Source: an uncultured Pedobacter sp.
Lineage (GTDB): Bacteria > Bacteroidota > Bacteroidia > Sphingobacteriales > Sphingobacteriaceae
Assembly (NCBI RefSeq): GCF_946479715.1
Contig: NZ_CAMLHF010000005.1
Span: forward strand, 1 to 60,464
Reading direction: 5' to 3'
Length of the DNA: 60,464 nt
Shown: positions 17,574 through 25,406 of the stretch, piece by piece
How positions within the stretch are numbered: the first letter of the stretch is position 1
Layout of the letters: each line of letters opens with the position of its first letter
Position numbers and translations under genes: made by a program
Notes under the pieces: generated by a model
Seen by the model: the letters and a program-made list of their open reading frames with translations, nothing else
Told to the model about the DNA's origin: nothing
The model's database searches: none

Positions 17574-17753
17574 ATGAGCAAGTTCGCAAAATTAAAAGAG
17601 GTTGTAGCCTCGGTAGAGACAGACGTAGAAAAATTTTATAACGCTGGAAACAGTGCAGCCGGCACCAGGGTGCGTAAAGCTTTACAAGAGATTAAAGGGC
17701 TTGCCCAGGAGATCAGAACAGAAATTACTGAAAAGAAAAATCAAGGGAAATAG
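17574..17753 (+). CDS. Histone H1-like DNA-associated protein, Hc1 family (59 aa)
   Basis: A 59-residue lysine-rich, helical protein with the Bacteroidota Hc1-like pattern: FAKLKEVVASVETDVEKFYN, then GNSAAGTRVRKALQEIK and LAQEIR...EKKN. Members of this family are small nucleoid-associated proteins related to the chlamydial histone Hc1; role and DNA sequence preference in Bacteroidota are largely untested. It is short but conserved, and the residues GNSAAGTRxRK are the family's best-preserved block. Single gene with its own promoter; the 10-bp inverted repeat at 17792-17834 may act as its 3' hairpin. Confidence 0.85.
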   Translation: MSKFAKLKEVVASVETDVEKFYNAGNSAAGTRVRKALQEIKGLAQEIRTEITEKKNQGK

Positions 17754-17791
17754 ATTGTTGCAACCTTAAATTATACAATTTACATCCCAAT

Positions 17792-17834
17792 CCAATTGAT
17801 CAGGAAAGTGTTCTTCGCTATCCAGATCAATTGG
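17792..17834. promoter_or_regulatory. 10-bp inverted repeat CCAATTGATC...GATCAATTGG upstream of the dehydrogenase
   Basis: Perfect arms at 17792-17801 and 17825-17834 with a 23-nt spacer. No T-tract directly follows, so an operator is as likely as a terminator for the histone-like gene. The next genes encode a dehydrogenase and an AraC-family regulator that could bind here. Confidence 0.4.
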
Positions 17835-17890
17835 TCTTTAAAACAAAAGATATAGGCCTTTTAAACAAAACACGCCTGCCCATATCCACC

Positions 17891-17915
17891 TAATTTTGTT
17901 GTTATCAAATAACAA
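17891..17915 (+). promoter_or_regulatory. -7 box and overlapping dyad for the short-chain dehydrogenase
   Basis: TAATTTTG (17891-17898) fits TAnnTTTG exactly; the -33 region has no TTTG, as in activator-dependent promoters. A perfect 7-bp dyad TTGTTAT caa ATAACAA (17899-17915) covers the expected start site and ends 6 nt before the ATG. It could be an operator or an RNA hairpin masking the start. Confidence 0.45.
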
Positions 17916-17920
17916 ATAAG

Positions 17921-18949
17921 ATGGAACAAAAAGAAACAAACAAGTACAGCGGTACTTTACAGCAACCCATTGGTTCAGGATTTAACGCTACATCAACAAG
18001 CAGCGATGTAATCAAAGAGATTGACCTTACAGGCAAAATCGCCATTGTAACAGGTGGCTATGCAGGTATTGGTTTAGAAACAGTTAAGTCATTGACTACA
18101 GCAGGGGCTAAAGTAATTGTACCTGCCCGTGATGTAGCTAAGGCAAAAATAAACCTTGAAGGAGTAAAAAGCGTTACCGTTGAGCATCTGGATCTGATGA
18201 ATCCCGAATCCATTGATGCCTTTGCAGAGAACTTTCTTGAAACTAATAACCCGCTACATCTTTTAATTAATAATGCAGGCATTATGTGGGTACCGCTTCA
18301 GCGCGATTTGCGTGGCTATGAGTCGCAGCTGGCCACCAACCATTTAGGACACTTTCAACTTACCGCTAAACTATGGCCTGCATTAAAACAAGCAAAGGGC
18401 GCCAGAGTAATCAATGTGTCTTCCTTTGGACATCAAATGGCTCCGTTTGATTTTGAAGATCCCAACTTTGAACATCGCCAGTATGAAACACTGCAAGGCT
18501 ATGGTCAATCCAAAACGGCCAATAACCTGTTTACAGTAGAGCTGGATCATAGAGGCAAACACTTTGGTGTACGTGCCTTCTCACTGCATCCCGGTTCTGT
18601 AAATGGGACAGATCTGGGAAGGGTAGCTCCAATGGCGCTGTTCCAGCAGATGGGAACACACGATGAAAATGGTGAGATTTATCCAGAGGTAGCTAAAAAA
18701 CTCAAAACAATACCACAAGGTGCTGCAACTACATTGTGGTGCGCAACCAGCAGCAGTCTAGAAGGTAAAGGCGGCGTGTATTGTGAAAATGGAGACATTG
18801 CGGAGCTTGACTCCGGAAACATTAATCACCAGTACGACGATCCTTTAACACTTCGTGGGGTGAAACCCTATTCGGTAGACCCAGAAAATGCAAAGCGGCT
18901 TTGGCAATTAAGTGAAGAACTGACCAAAGTGATATTTACCGCAGATTGA
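17921..18949 (+). CDS. Short-chain dehydrogenase/reductase, retinol-dehydrogenase-like (342 aa)
   Basis: Classical SDR fold, with a ~35-residue N-terminal extension before the Rossmann domain. Visible motifs: TGGYAGIG (cofactor glycine motif), LLINNAGIM, the NVSSFGH active-site serine strand, and catalytic Tyr194-x3-Lys198 (YGQSK). The overall pattern (NHLGHFQL, SLHPGSVNGTDLGR) is that of the retinol-dehydrogenase-like oxidoreductases that use NADP(H). Substrate unknown. It is followed 42 nt later by an AraC-type regulator on the same strand, a common arrangement for a regulated detoxification or secondary-metabolism reductase. Confidence 0.9.
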   Translation: MEQKETNKYSGTLQQPIGSGFNATSTSSDVIKEIDLTGKIAIVTGGYAGIGLETVKSLTTAGAKVIVPARDVAKAKINLEGVKSVTVEHLDLMNPESIDAFAENFLETNNPLHLLINNAGIMWVPLQRDLRGYESQLATNHLGHFQLTAKLWPALKQAKGARVINVSSFGHQMAPFDFEDPNFEHRQYETLQGYGQSKTANNLFTVELDHRGKHFGVRAFSLHPGSVNGTDLGRVAPMALFQQMGTHDENGEIYPEVAKKLKTIPQGAATTLWCATSSSLEGKGGVYCENGDIAELDSGNINHQYDDPLTLRGVKPYSVDPENAKRLWQLSEELTKVIFTAD

Positions 18950-18991
18950 ACATTGCTGTGCAATTAATTCCCTAATTTTAGATTGTAAACA

Positions 18992-19807
18992 ATGGCACAC
19001 CAGATAGAATATATACACGATGATATTAAGCGCTCGTGCTTTGAAGACCAGTTCTTCAAAGCCGATGTGCTGTTTGAAGACCATTTACTGGTATGGATCA
19101 TCTCGGGAGAAACCAGGATCGTACAGGCAGATCAGACCTATGTGTTCGGTGCAGGAGATACCTTGCTGTTCCCTCGTCATATGCTAGCTACGGTTCTCAA
19201 TTACCCCAAACATGGTTTGCCTCACAAATCGGTAGCTATGCACCTTAAACTAGAACGGCTCAAAGACTATTATCATAAAAATGAACCACTTGCTCAAGCA
19301 GGGTTGATTTTGCACCCAAGCTTTCGCACCTTTGAAAAGCATCCCTTATTAAAAAGCTGTCTGTCCTCACTAATCCCATACTTTGAGCTCAAAGGAAAAC
19401 TGCCTGAAGCCATTGCTTCGCTGAAAATAGAGGAAGCAATCCATATTCTGAGGGCTATAGAACCCGGTATTGACCATATCCTAGCCAACTTTGCAGAGCC
19501 CGGAAAGATTGATATCGCTAATTTCATGGAGAAAAATTACATGTTCAATATGCCGATGGAAAAATTCGGTTACCTGACCGGACGTAGCCTCACAACATTT
19601 AAGCGAGATTTCAAAAAAACCTTTCAAACCACACCACAGAAATGGCTTACTCAAAAACGACTGGAGTTGGCACATTATCAAATCAGAGAGAAAAACAGAA
19701 AGCCTTCAGAAGTCTATCTGGAAACGGGCTTTGAAAATCTTTCCCATTTCGGTTATGCATTTAAGAAGCTTTTCGGCTATGCACCTACCGAAGGATTTAG
19801 CGAATAG
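18992..19807 (+). CDS. AraC-family transcriptional regulator (271 aa)
   Basis: The N-terminal half is a cupin-like sensor domain of the ExsA type (VWIISGETRIVQ, FGAGDTLLFPRHMLATV). The C-terminal ~95 residues form the double helix-turn-helix of AraC proteins: FGYLTGRSLTTFKRDFKKTF as first HTH with TPQKWL, then SEVYLETGFENLSHFGYAFK as second HTH ending FGYAPTE. It probably controls the dehydrogenase directly upstream, and itself; ligand unknown. A weak -7-like TAATTTTA lies in the 42-nt gap, so it may also be transcribed alone. Confidence 0.92.
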   Translation: MAHQIEYIHDDIKRSCFEDQFFKADVLFEDHLLVWIISGETRIVQADQTYVFGAGDTLLFPRHMLATVLNYPKHGLPHKSVAMHLKLERLKDYYHKNEPLAQAGLILHPSFRTFEKHPLLKSCLSSLIPYFELKGKLPEAIASLKIEEAIHILRAIEPGIDHILANFAEPGKIDIANFMEKNYMFNMPMEKFGYLTGRSLTTFKRDFKKTFQTTPQKWLTQKRLELAHYQIREKNRKPSEVYLETGFENLSHFGYAFKKLFGYAPTEGFSE

Positions 19808-19809
19808 GG

Positions 19810-20907
19810 CTAATCCCTAAACGTTAACACAAATCTAACTCCTTCGTTTACCTTGCTTTCTACATCAATATGGCCTCCTAAACTATTAATATGGTTATAT
19901 ACCAAATAAAGACCAATACCTTTACTGTCTGTATGATTGTGGAATGTTTGGTGCAGCCCAAATATCTTGTTTTTACATTTTTCCATATCAATGCCCAAAC
20001 CTTTATCCGAAAAAATCAATTGCCGAACGCCATTAATTTTTGTGGTGGCAATATAAATATCAGGGTGTGAATCTGGTTTTGCATACTTAATGGAATTAGT
20101 GATTAGGTTAAGAAATATGCTGTCCATATAAACTTTGTTAAAATTGATTGTATCAAATTCAGAAAAATCAATTCTAATAATGGCTCTGGAGCCTAGTATC
20201 AATGAGTTTATAGAATGAAACACCCCATTCAGAGACTGATGAAGATTCAAATTCTCTGTTGGTACATGAACGCTTTTTTTCTGACTGGCGGCGTCCAAAT
20301 AGTAATTTAAGGTAACCTTTAATTCCTCGGTTGTTGATTGCAATATATTGATCAGGCTTTCAGTCTCTTTATCCTGAATTGTAGAAGTATCCAAAAGACT
20401 GAATATCGCAAGTAAATTATTTACAGGTGCCCTCAGATCATGCGAGGCCATATGAGTTAAATGTTGCAGCTCTTCATTAATCTTTGATAGGCTGATTAAA
20501 AGCTTATTCCGCTCCTCTTCAAGTTTCTTTTTGTGTGTTACATTTTTAGCAACAGCATAAACCAGTTTAGACTCAGGAACGGGAATTGAAGTCCATGACA
20601 ACCACACAATTTCGCCTTTTTTGGTGATATAGCGGTTTTCGAAATTTAAGAGTGGAATATTTTTCCTGAGATTGTTTCTAAGTTCTTCTGTAATATTCTG
20701 GTCTTCCTCGCAAACAAAATCATTAATGGGTCTTGAAAATAGTTCTTCATCAGTATATCCTAACAGTTTAGACACTGCAGGATTGATTCTTTTAAAGTAG
20801 CCATCAAATCCGGCGATACACATTAAATCCTGAGAAACTTCAAAAAAGGGTTCGCTATCAAAACTGTCTACAGAAAGTCGGCGCTCGTTATTTGCTTTAG
20901 GTATCAT
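19810..20907 (-). CDS. PAS-domain sensor histidine kinase (365 aa)
   Basis: Cytosolic kinase without membrane segments. A PAS domain spans about residues 18-130 (FFEVSQDLMCIAGFDGYFKRINPAV, VWLSWTSIPVPESKLVYAVAKNVT), then a short coiled coil, the dimerisation/phosphoacceptor domain with His156 in SHDLRAPVNN, and an ATPase domain with the N box (NLITNSIKYA), DKGLGID and GIGLYLV. It ends convergently with the AraC gene, 2 nt apart. No response regulator is adjacent; the phosphorelay partner may be the stand-alone receiver at 26955. Signal unknown, possibly redox or light through PAS. Confidence 0.93.
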   Translation of the reverse strand: MIPKANNERRLSVDSFDSEPFFEVSQDLMCIAGFDGYFKRINPAVSKLLGYTDEELFSRPINDFVCEEDQNITEELRNNLRKNIPLLNFENRYITKKGEIVWLSWTSIPVPESKLVYAVAKNVTHKKKLEEERNKLLISLSKINEELQHLTHMASHDLRAPVNNLLAIFSLLDTSTIQDKETESLINILQSTTEELKVTLNYYLDAASQKKSVHVPTENLNLHQSLNGVFHSINSLILGSRAIIRIDFSEFDTINFNKVYMDSIFLNLITNSIKYAKPDSHPDIYIATTKINGVRQLIFSDKGLGIDMEKCKNKIFGLHQTFHNHTDSKGIGLYLVYNHINSLGGHIDVESKVNEGVRFVLTFRD

Positions 20908-21377
20908 ATGGCCAAGGGTCGCTTTTTCTGAGGTTAATAGCTGTTAGTTATACTAAATCTACTAAAGTTTAGCTGTTTGTTCATTTTATTCAGTAATAAA
21001 TTTTCTTTTTTTTGCTCCCTATAGAGGTGGATATTCTTATTTGTCTGATAATCATCAGATTCTACTAAAGTGGGTGACAAAAAATAATTTATTTGGGTTT
21101 AAGTATCTGCTCCCTGAAATCTCCTGTTGGGCAGAATTAAGACAGAATCAAGTTTAATTCGGGTTTTCTTCGGAGAACAGGTACCTTTTTCCGAAGCAGT
21201 CTCGAACAAGTGTCGAACCAGTGTTAACGTTGGTCTTATCAATCTATGAACGAAGCCACTCCTTGCTTAGTCTGATTGAAACAAAAGTTAGATTATAATT
21301 TAGGAATATATAAAGTTTGACTTTAGGGGTAATTTCATCATCTTTATTTAGCAAACTACATTATACCTTACTTAAAA
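20908..21377. other. 470-bp intergenic region, no gene seen
   Basis: Separates the divergent kinase and YdeI-type genes. It holds a 7-bp inverted repeat CTTCGGA/TCCGAAG (21168-21174, 21190-21196) with a 15-nt spacer and no T-tract, and a short direct repeat of GTCTCGAACAAGT / GTGTCGAACCAGT near 21200-21222. TAAAGTTTG (near 21312-21320) is one base longer than the -7 consensus. No ORF with plausible start or composition was found. Confidence 0.5.
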
Positions 21378-21989
21378 ATGTCACAGTTCAATCCAAAATT
21401 CGATGAGTATTATGCAAAATCAGCAGATTTTGCAAAGCCTATTATGGAATATTTACGCCAAATAATCCATGAGACATGCCCGGGTGTTGAGGAAGTAATT
21501 AAATGGGGCATTCCACATTTCGATTACCTTGGCGATATGATGTGCATCTTTGCTGCCTACAAAAATCACTGCTCATTCAGCATTTGGAAAGCAGGATTAA
21601 TGACTAACCCAAAACTGAAAGAAAACATCAAGCCTGAGCAAACAATGGGAAATATGGATAAAATCAAATCCCTGTCAGATTTGCCGGACAAAGAAACATT
21701 GATAGCTTATGTAAAAGAGGCGATGGCTTTAAATGAAAATGGAATAAAAATAGTAAAACCGAAAGCTGAGAAGCCCAAAGTAATTCAAGTACCAGATTAT
21801 TTTAGTGAAATCCTAGAAGGAGCACCATTGGTTAAAGCAATTTTTGAAAGCAAATCTCCTTCATTTCGGAAAGACTATTTAGTTTGGATAATCGATGCAA
21901 AGACAGAAGCCACTCGTCAAGCCAGAATAGAGCAGGCTTTGGAATGGATTGCTGAAGGCAAAGGCAGGTTTTGGAAATATAATAAGTAG
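21378..21989 (+). CDS. YdeI/DUF1801 family protein (203 aa)
   Basis: Two-part protein. The N-terminal DUF1801 domain (about 15-115) shows IHETCPGVEEVIKWGIPHFDYLGDMMCIFAAYKNHCSFSIWKAG, typical of the family's fold that resembles frataxin/YdhG. The C-terminal part (about 135-200) is the YdeI/OmpD-associated segment, with FRKDYLVWIIDAKTEATRQARIEQALEWIAEGK. Such proteins are widespread in Bacteroidota and linked to stress or peptide resistance (YdeI), but the biochemical role is not established. Monocistronic, convergent with the DinB-type gene. Confidence 0.88.
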   Translation: MSQFNPKFDEYYAKSADFAKPIMEYLRQIIHETCPGVEEVIKWGIPHFDYLGDMMCIFAAYKNHCSFSIWKAGLMTNPKLKENIKPEQTMGNMDKIKSLSDLPDKETLIAYVKEAMALNENGIKIVKPKAEKPKVIQVPDYFSEILEGAPLVKAIFESKSPSFRKDYLVWIIDAKTEATRQARIEQALEWIAEGKGRFWKYNK

Positions 21990-22045
21990 TCCAACTTCAT
22001 CCCTGCAACACGCTATTTATCGTGGTCCATAATATGTAAATTAAT

Positions 22046-22534
22046 CTAAAATCTAATGATATCTGTATCCGGAGGAGTATGTCCGAGTAAGCGGCACATA
22101 GTCATAATTTGCCCTTTGTGATGAAACTCATGCGTTAATACATGGGTAAAGACCTGCAGAGAAGTAGCCTCAATCTTTTTGCCTGAAATTATTCCGATGA
22201 TCAATTGGTTTGGGTCATCGCCAAATTCCTCAATATAAGTTGAAATGAGTTTGTCCACTTTTTCAAATAGGGTTCTGAGAACCTGTATTGAAGAATTGGG
22301 TTGATCTTGATAAGTGTCAATGTTAAGTTTTAGGGAGAAATTACCGATCCAATGGTAATATACTCCTGCAATATGCAGTAACATTTTGTCTGGAGAGAAG
22401 CCATTAAATTGGTTCAATGGGCTAAATACTTCCTCCTTTAGTTGGGTTTCTAAAAAATCAAGTACAACCGCCCTGGAACTTTTTACCAGGACATATTGTT
22501 GTTTTAGTAATTCTTTAACCAGAATTGATGTCAT
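22046..22534 (-). CDS. DinB/YfiT-like metal-binding four-helix protein (162 aa)
   Basis: The start at 22534 is preferred: MTSILVKELLKQQ begins the first DinB helix, and the longer ORF from 22603 adds a basic, unconserved stretch. Family features: LLHIAGVYYHWIGNF in helix 2 (metal-ligand His) and THVLTHEFHHKGQIMTMCRLLG near the C-terminus, with the paired His of the three-His metal site. DinB-like proteins are metal-binding four-helix bundles related to thiol-dependent S-transferases; substrate not predictable. Divergent from the ABC exporter, sharing the 22535-22662 region with its 16-bp palindrome. Confidence 0.85.
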   Translation of the reverse strand: MTSILVKELLKQQYVLVKSSRAVVLDFLETQLKEEVFSPLNQFNGFSPDKMLLHIAGVYYHWIGNFSLKLNIDTYQDQPNSSIQVLRTLFEKVDKLISTYIEEFGDDPNQLIIGIISGKKIEATSLQVFTHVLTHEFHHKGQIMTMCRLLGHTPPDTDIIRF

Positions 22535-22606
22535 AGAAATAAAATTACGATTTTTTAGTAATTTAGATACTTTCTGACATTGGTCTTTATTTCTGAAAAG
22601 CAATAA

Positions 22607-22622
22607 CCGACATTCATGTCGG
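22607..22622. promoter_or_regulatory. 16-bp perfect palindrome CCGACAT-TC-ATGTCGG, candidate operator
   Basis: Located between the divergent DinB-like and ABC transporter genes, 40 nt before the transporter ATG. Perfect 7-bp arms with a 2-nt centre fit the size of a dimeric repressor site. No regulator gene is adjacent. Confidence 0.45.
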
Positions 22623-22662
22623 CAGATGTTGAGGGTTTAAAGTGTAACATTAATCAATTAAT

Positions 22663-24429
22663 ATGAAGATACTTTGGAAATACCTTAAGCCGCATCGTAC
22701 GCTTGTTTTTCTGTCTTTAGTACTAGCTGCTGTAGCTCAGCTACTGAGCTTGGTTGATCCAGTGATATTTGGAAAGATCATAGATGAGTACGCTACCAAT
22801 AAGAACCACTTACCCGAAAATGAACTGATAAATGGTATTTTATATTGGTTATTAATAGCACTTGGCATTGCTGTGGTGGCTAAACTATGCAAAGCTGCGC
22901 AGGATTACATCACGCGTAAAGCTGTGGCACGCTTTGGCATGAATATATTCAATGATGGGCTAAAGCAAACCTTACGTCTTTCATTTCAGGAATTTGAAGA
23001 GAGTAGAAGCGGAACTACACTCTCTGTTCTGCAAAAGGTGAAAACTGATGCAGAGCGTTTTATCAACTCATTTATCAATGTTTTGTTTTCATCACTTGTA
23101 GGAGTTGGCTTTTTAATATGGTATAGCATCAACAAGAACTGGCTTTTGGTTCCGGTTTTCTTTGTAGGAATTGTGTTGCTTGGCTCGCTTACAGGGTTAG
23201 TATCTAAACGGATAAAAGGAATTCAAAGATCCATAAACAGGCAAACAGATAGTCAGGCAGGAGTTATAACCGAAAGTTTGCGCAATATTGAGCTGGTTAA
23301 AAGTCTTGGGCTAACATTTCCTGAGATCAGGCGCCTCAATGAACAAACATTAAAAATATTTGAGCTGGAAATGCAAAAAGCCCGCAAGGTAAGTTTCTTG
23401 TCTTTTTTGCAGGGGAATATGTTAAACCTATTAAAGCAATCTATTCTCTTCATCCTTTTGTGGCTTATCTTTAGGAAAGTACTTACCACCGGAGAGCTTA
23501 TTGCCATGCAATTTATTTCTACAGCTATATTCACGCCATTACAGGATCTGGGCAATATGATTGTGCTTTATAGAGAGGCAGATGCTTCTTTAAAGAGTTT
23601 CGACAGGCTGATGAATAAACCAGTAGAGCAACGGCCAGAAAATTCTGTTGAGATTGGTAAACTCGAAAATCTGCAATTTGATAATGTTGTATTCCGCCAT
23701 AAAACAGCGGGATATAATGCCATAGACGGTTTATCATTTAAGATTAAAAGAGGGGAGACTATAGCTTTTGTAGGCCCATCAGGATCGGGTAAGTCGACCC
23801 TGGTTAAGTTACTTGTTGGGTTGTATGTTCCTGTTGAAGGCAGTATTTGTTTTAACGAAGTACCATCAACCCTGGTTCAATATAATCCGCTTAGACGGCA
23901 AATAGGCTTTGTAACACAGGATACACAGCTGTATGCAGGTTCTATTAAAGATAACCTGCTATTTGTTAATCCTACAGCTACGGATGCAGATATTAATGAT
24001 GCATTGGAAAAAGCCTCTGCATCTGGGTTGGTTGCCAGAGCTTCTCATGGGTTAAATACGATCCTCGGAGAAAGTGGGATGAAGCTATCAGGTGGAGAAA
24101 AGCAAAGATTATCGATTGCCAGGGCATTATTGCGCCAACCTCAATTACTGATTTTTGATGAAGCCACTTCAGCATTAGATTCGCTGACTGAGGAAGAAAT
24201 TACGACCACCATTAGGGAAATATCAGATAGCAGACAACAAATGACCATATTGATTGCGCACCGTCTTTCTACCATCATGCACGCAGACGTTATATATGTA
24301 CTTGAAAAGGGAATTATTTCGGAAGCCGGTACTCATGACGAACTATTAGAGCAAAGAGGACTTTATTATTCCATGTGGCGGCAACAAGTTGGTGAGCGAC
24401 GGGAAAATCCGAGCTCAGCAAACGTATAA
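22663..24429 (+). CDS. ABC transporter, fused membrane and ATPase domains (exporter, 588 aa)
   Basis: The N-terminal six-helix type-IV exporter domain (about 1-300; first helices TLVFLSLVLAAVAQLLSLVDP and YWLLIALGIAVVAKLC) is followed by an ATPase domain with Walker A GPSGSGKST (371-379), a Q-loop region, signature LSGGEKQR, Walker B LLIFDEATSALD and H-loop AHRLS. This half-transporter would act as a homodimer and resembles MsbA/lipid-A or multidrug exporters of Bacteroidota. It is followed 38 nt later by a bestrophin gene and so is probably co-transcribed. Substrate unknown. Confidence 0.95.
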   Translation: MKILWKYLKPHRTLVFLSLVLAAVAQLLSLVDPVIFGKIIDEYATNKNHLPENELINGILYWLLIALGIAVVAKLCKAAQDYITRKAVARFGMNIFNDGLKQTLRLSFQEFEESRSGTTLSVLQKVKTDAERFINSFINVLFSSLVGVGFLIWYSINKNWLLVPVFFVGIVLLGSLTGLVSKRIKGIQRSINRQTDSQAGVITESLRNIELVKSLGLTFPEIRRLNEQTLKIFELEMQKARKVSFLSFLQGNMLNLLKQSILFILLWLIFRKVLTTGELIAMQFISTAIFTPLQDLGNMIVLYREADASLKSFDRLMNKPVEQRPENSVEIGKLENLQFDNVVFRHKTAGYNAIDGLSFKIKRGETIAFVGPSGSGKSTLVKLLVGLYVPVEGSICFNEVPSTLVQYNPLRRQIGFVTQDTQLYAGSIKDNLLFVNPTATDADINDALEKASASGLVARASHGLNTILGESGMKLSGGEKQRLSIARALLRQPQLLIFDEATSALDSLTEEEITTTIREISDSRQQMTILIAHRLSTIMHADVIYVLEKGIISEAGTHDELLEQRGLYYSMWRQQVGERRENPSSANV

Positions 24430-24467
24430 TAATTAAAAGTATCACAGAAAATTAAAAGAAGATAAAA

Positions 24468-25379
24468 ATGCTGATTGAACCAAACATACGGTTAAGCCGG
24501 ATTCTTAGAAATACATGGCAGGTAGACATTATTATGATTATTTCCTGCACAGCAGCCTATCTGGTGAGGACAGTTTTAATCAGACATCATTTTGAAATTC
24601 CCTCTATCATTCCTGCTGTTTTAGGTACAGCAATTGCATTTTTTGTGGGTTTTAACAACAATCAGGCATATGACAGATGGTGGGAAGCCCGAAAAATATG
24701 GGGAGGTCTGGTAAACGATTCCCGGTCATGGGCAAGAAGTATAATTTGCTATATTTCGCAGGGTAAAGTCGACGATCAACAATATGCGGCGCTAAAAAAG
24801 AAATTGGTATACAGGCAAATTGCATTTTTATATGCGTTGAAAGCCAAGCTTAGAGATGCTGTAGATGAGACCTATAAGCAGTACCTTGAGCCGCATGATA
24901 TGGAGGAAGTAAAGTTGCATAGTAATGTTGCCAATGCTATTCTGATGCAGCAATCCAGAGCATTACAAGAATTGGAAAAAGACGGTATGATAAATGGCTT
25001 CCGTTTTATTGAAATGAACCAGTTGCTGATCAAATTTTCTGACGAGATGGGTATGAGTGAACGCATTAAGAATACCATATATCCTACGGCTTATATTTAT
25101 TTCACCAAAGCATTTATATGGCTTTTTGTGGTGTCGCTTACCTTGGTTATAAGTCCTTTTGCAGGAGTATGGTCTATATTTTTAGGATGGTTGGTGGGTT
25201 TTGTTTATGTATCTACTCAGATAAATGGAATGAGCCTGATGAATCCTTTCGATAACAATTCTGCGGCTGTTCCACTAAATCAAATTGCACGTACTATAGA
25301 GATCAATCTCTTAGAAATGCTGGGAGAAACTAATATACCTGAACCTGTAAAGCCGATTAATAATGAGTATGTACTTTAA
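24468..25379 (+). CDS. Bestrophin-family (UPF0187) anion channel (303 aa)
   Basis: Bacterial bestrophin. An N-terminal helix (WQVDIIMIISCTAAYLV) is followed by the signature FVGFNNNQAYDRWWEARKIWGGLVNDSRSWAR, in which RWWEAR is diagnostic. Further helices are near residues 205-245 (FIWLFVVSLTLVISPFAGVWSIFLGWLVGFVYVS), ending with the conserved PFDN...IARTIEINLLEML. Bacterial homologues form pentameric inner-membrane channels. Probably in one transcript with the ABC exporter upstream; convergent with the kinase at 25407. Physiological ion and role unknown. Confidence 0.92.
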   Translation: MLIEPNIRLSRILRNTWQVDIIMIISCTAAYLVRTVLIRHHFEIPSIIPAVLGTAIAFFVGFNNNQAYDRWWEARKIWGGLVNDSRSWARSIICYISQGKVDDQQYAALKKKLVYRQIAFLYALKAKLRDAVDETYKQYLEPHDMEEVKLHSNVANAILMQQSRALQELEKDGMINGFRFIEMNQLLIKFSDEMGMSERIKNTIYPTAYIYFTKAFIWLFVVSLTLVISPFAGVWSIFLGWLVGFVYVSTQINGMSLMNPFDNNSAAVPLNQIARTIEINLLEMLGETNIPEPVKPINNEYVL

Positions 25380-25406
25380 GATATCAATTTTTAAACATAC
25401 AGTCAG

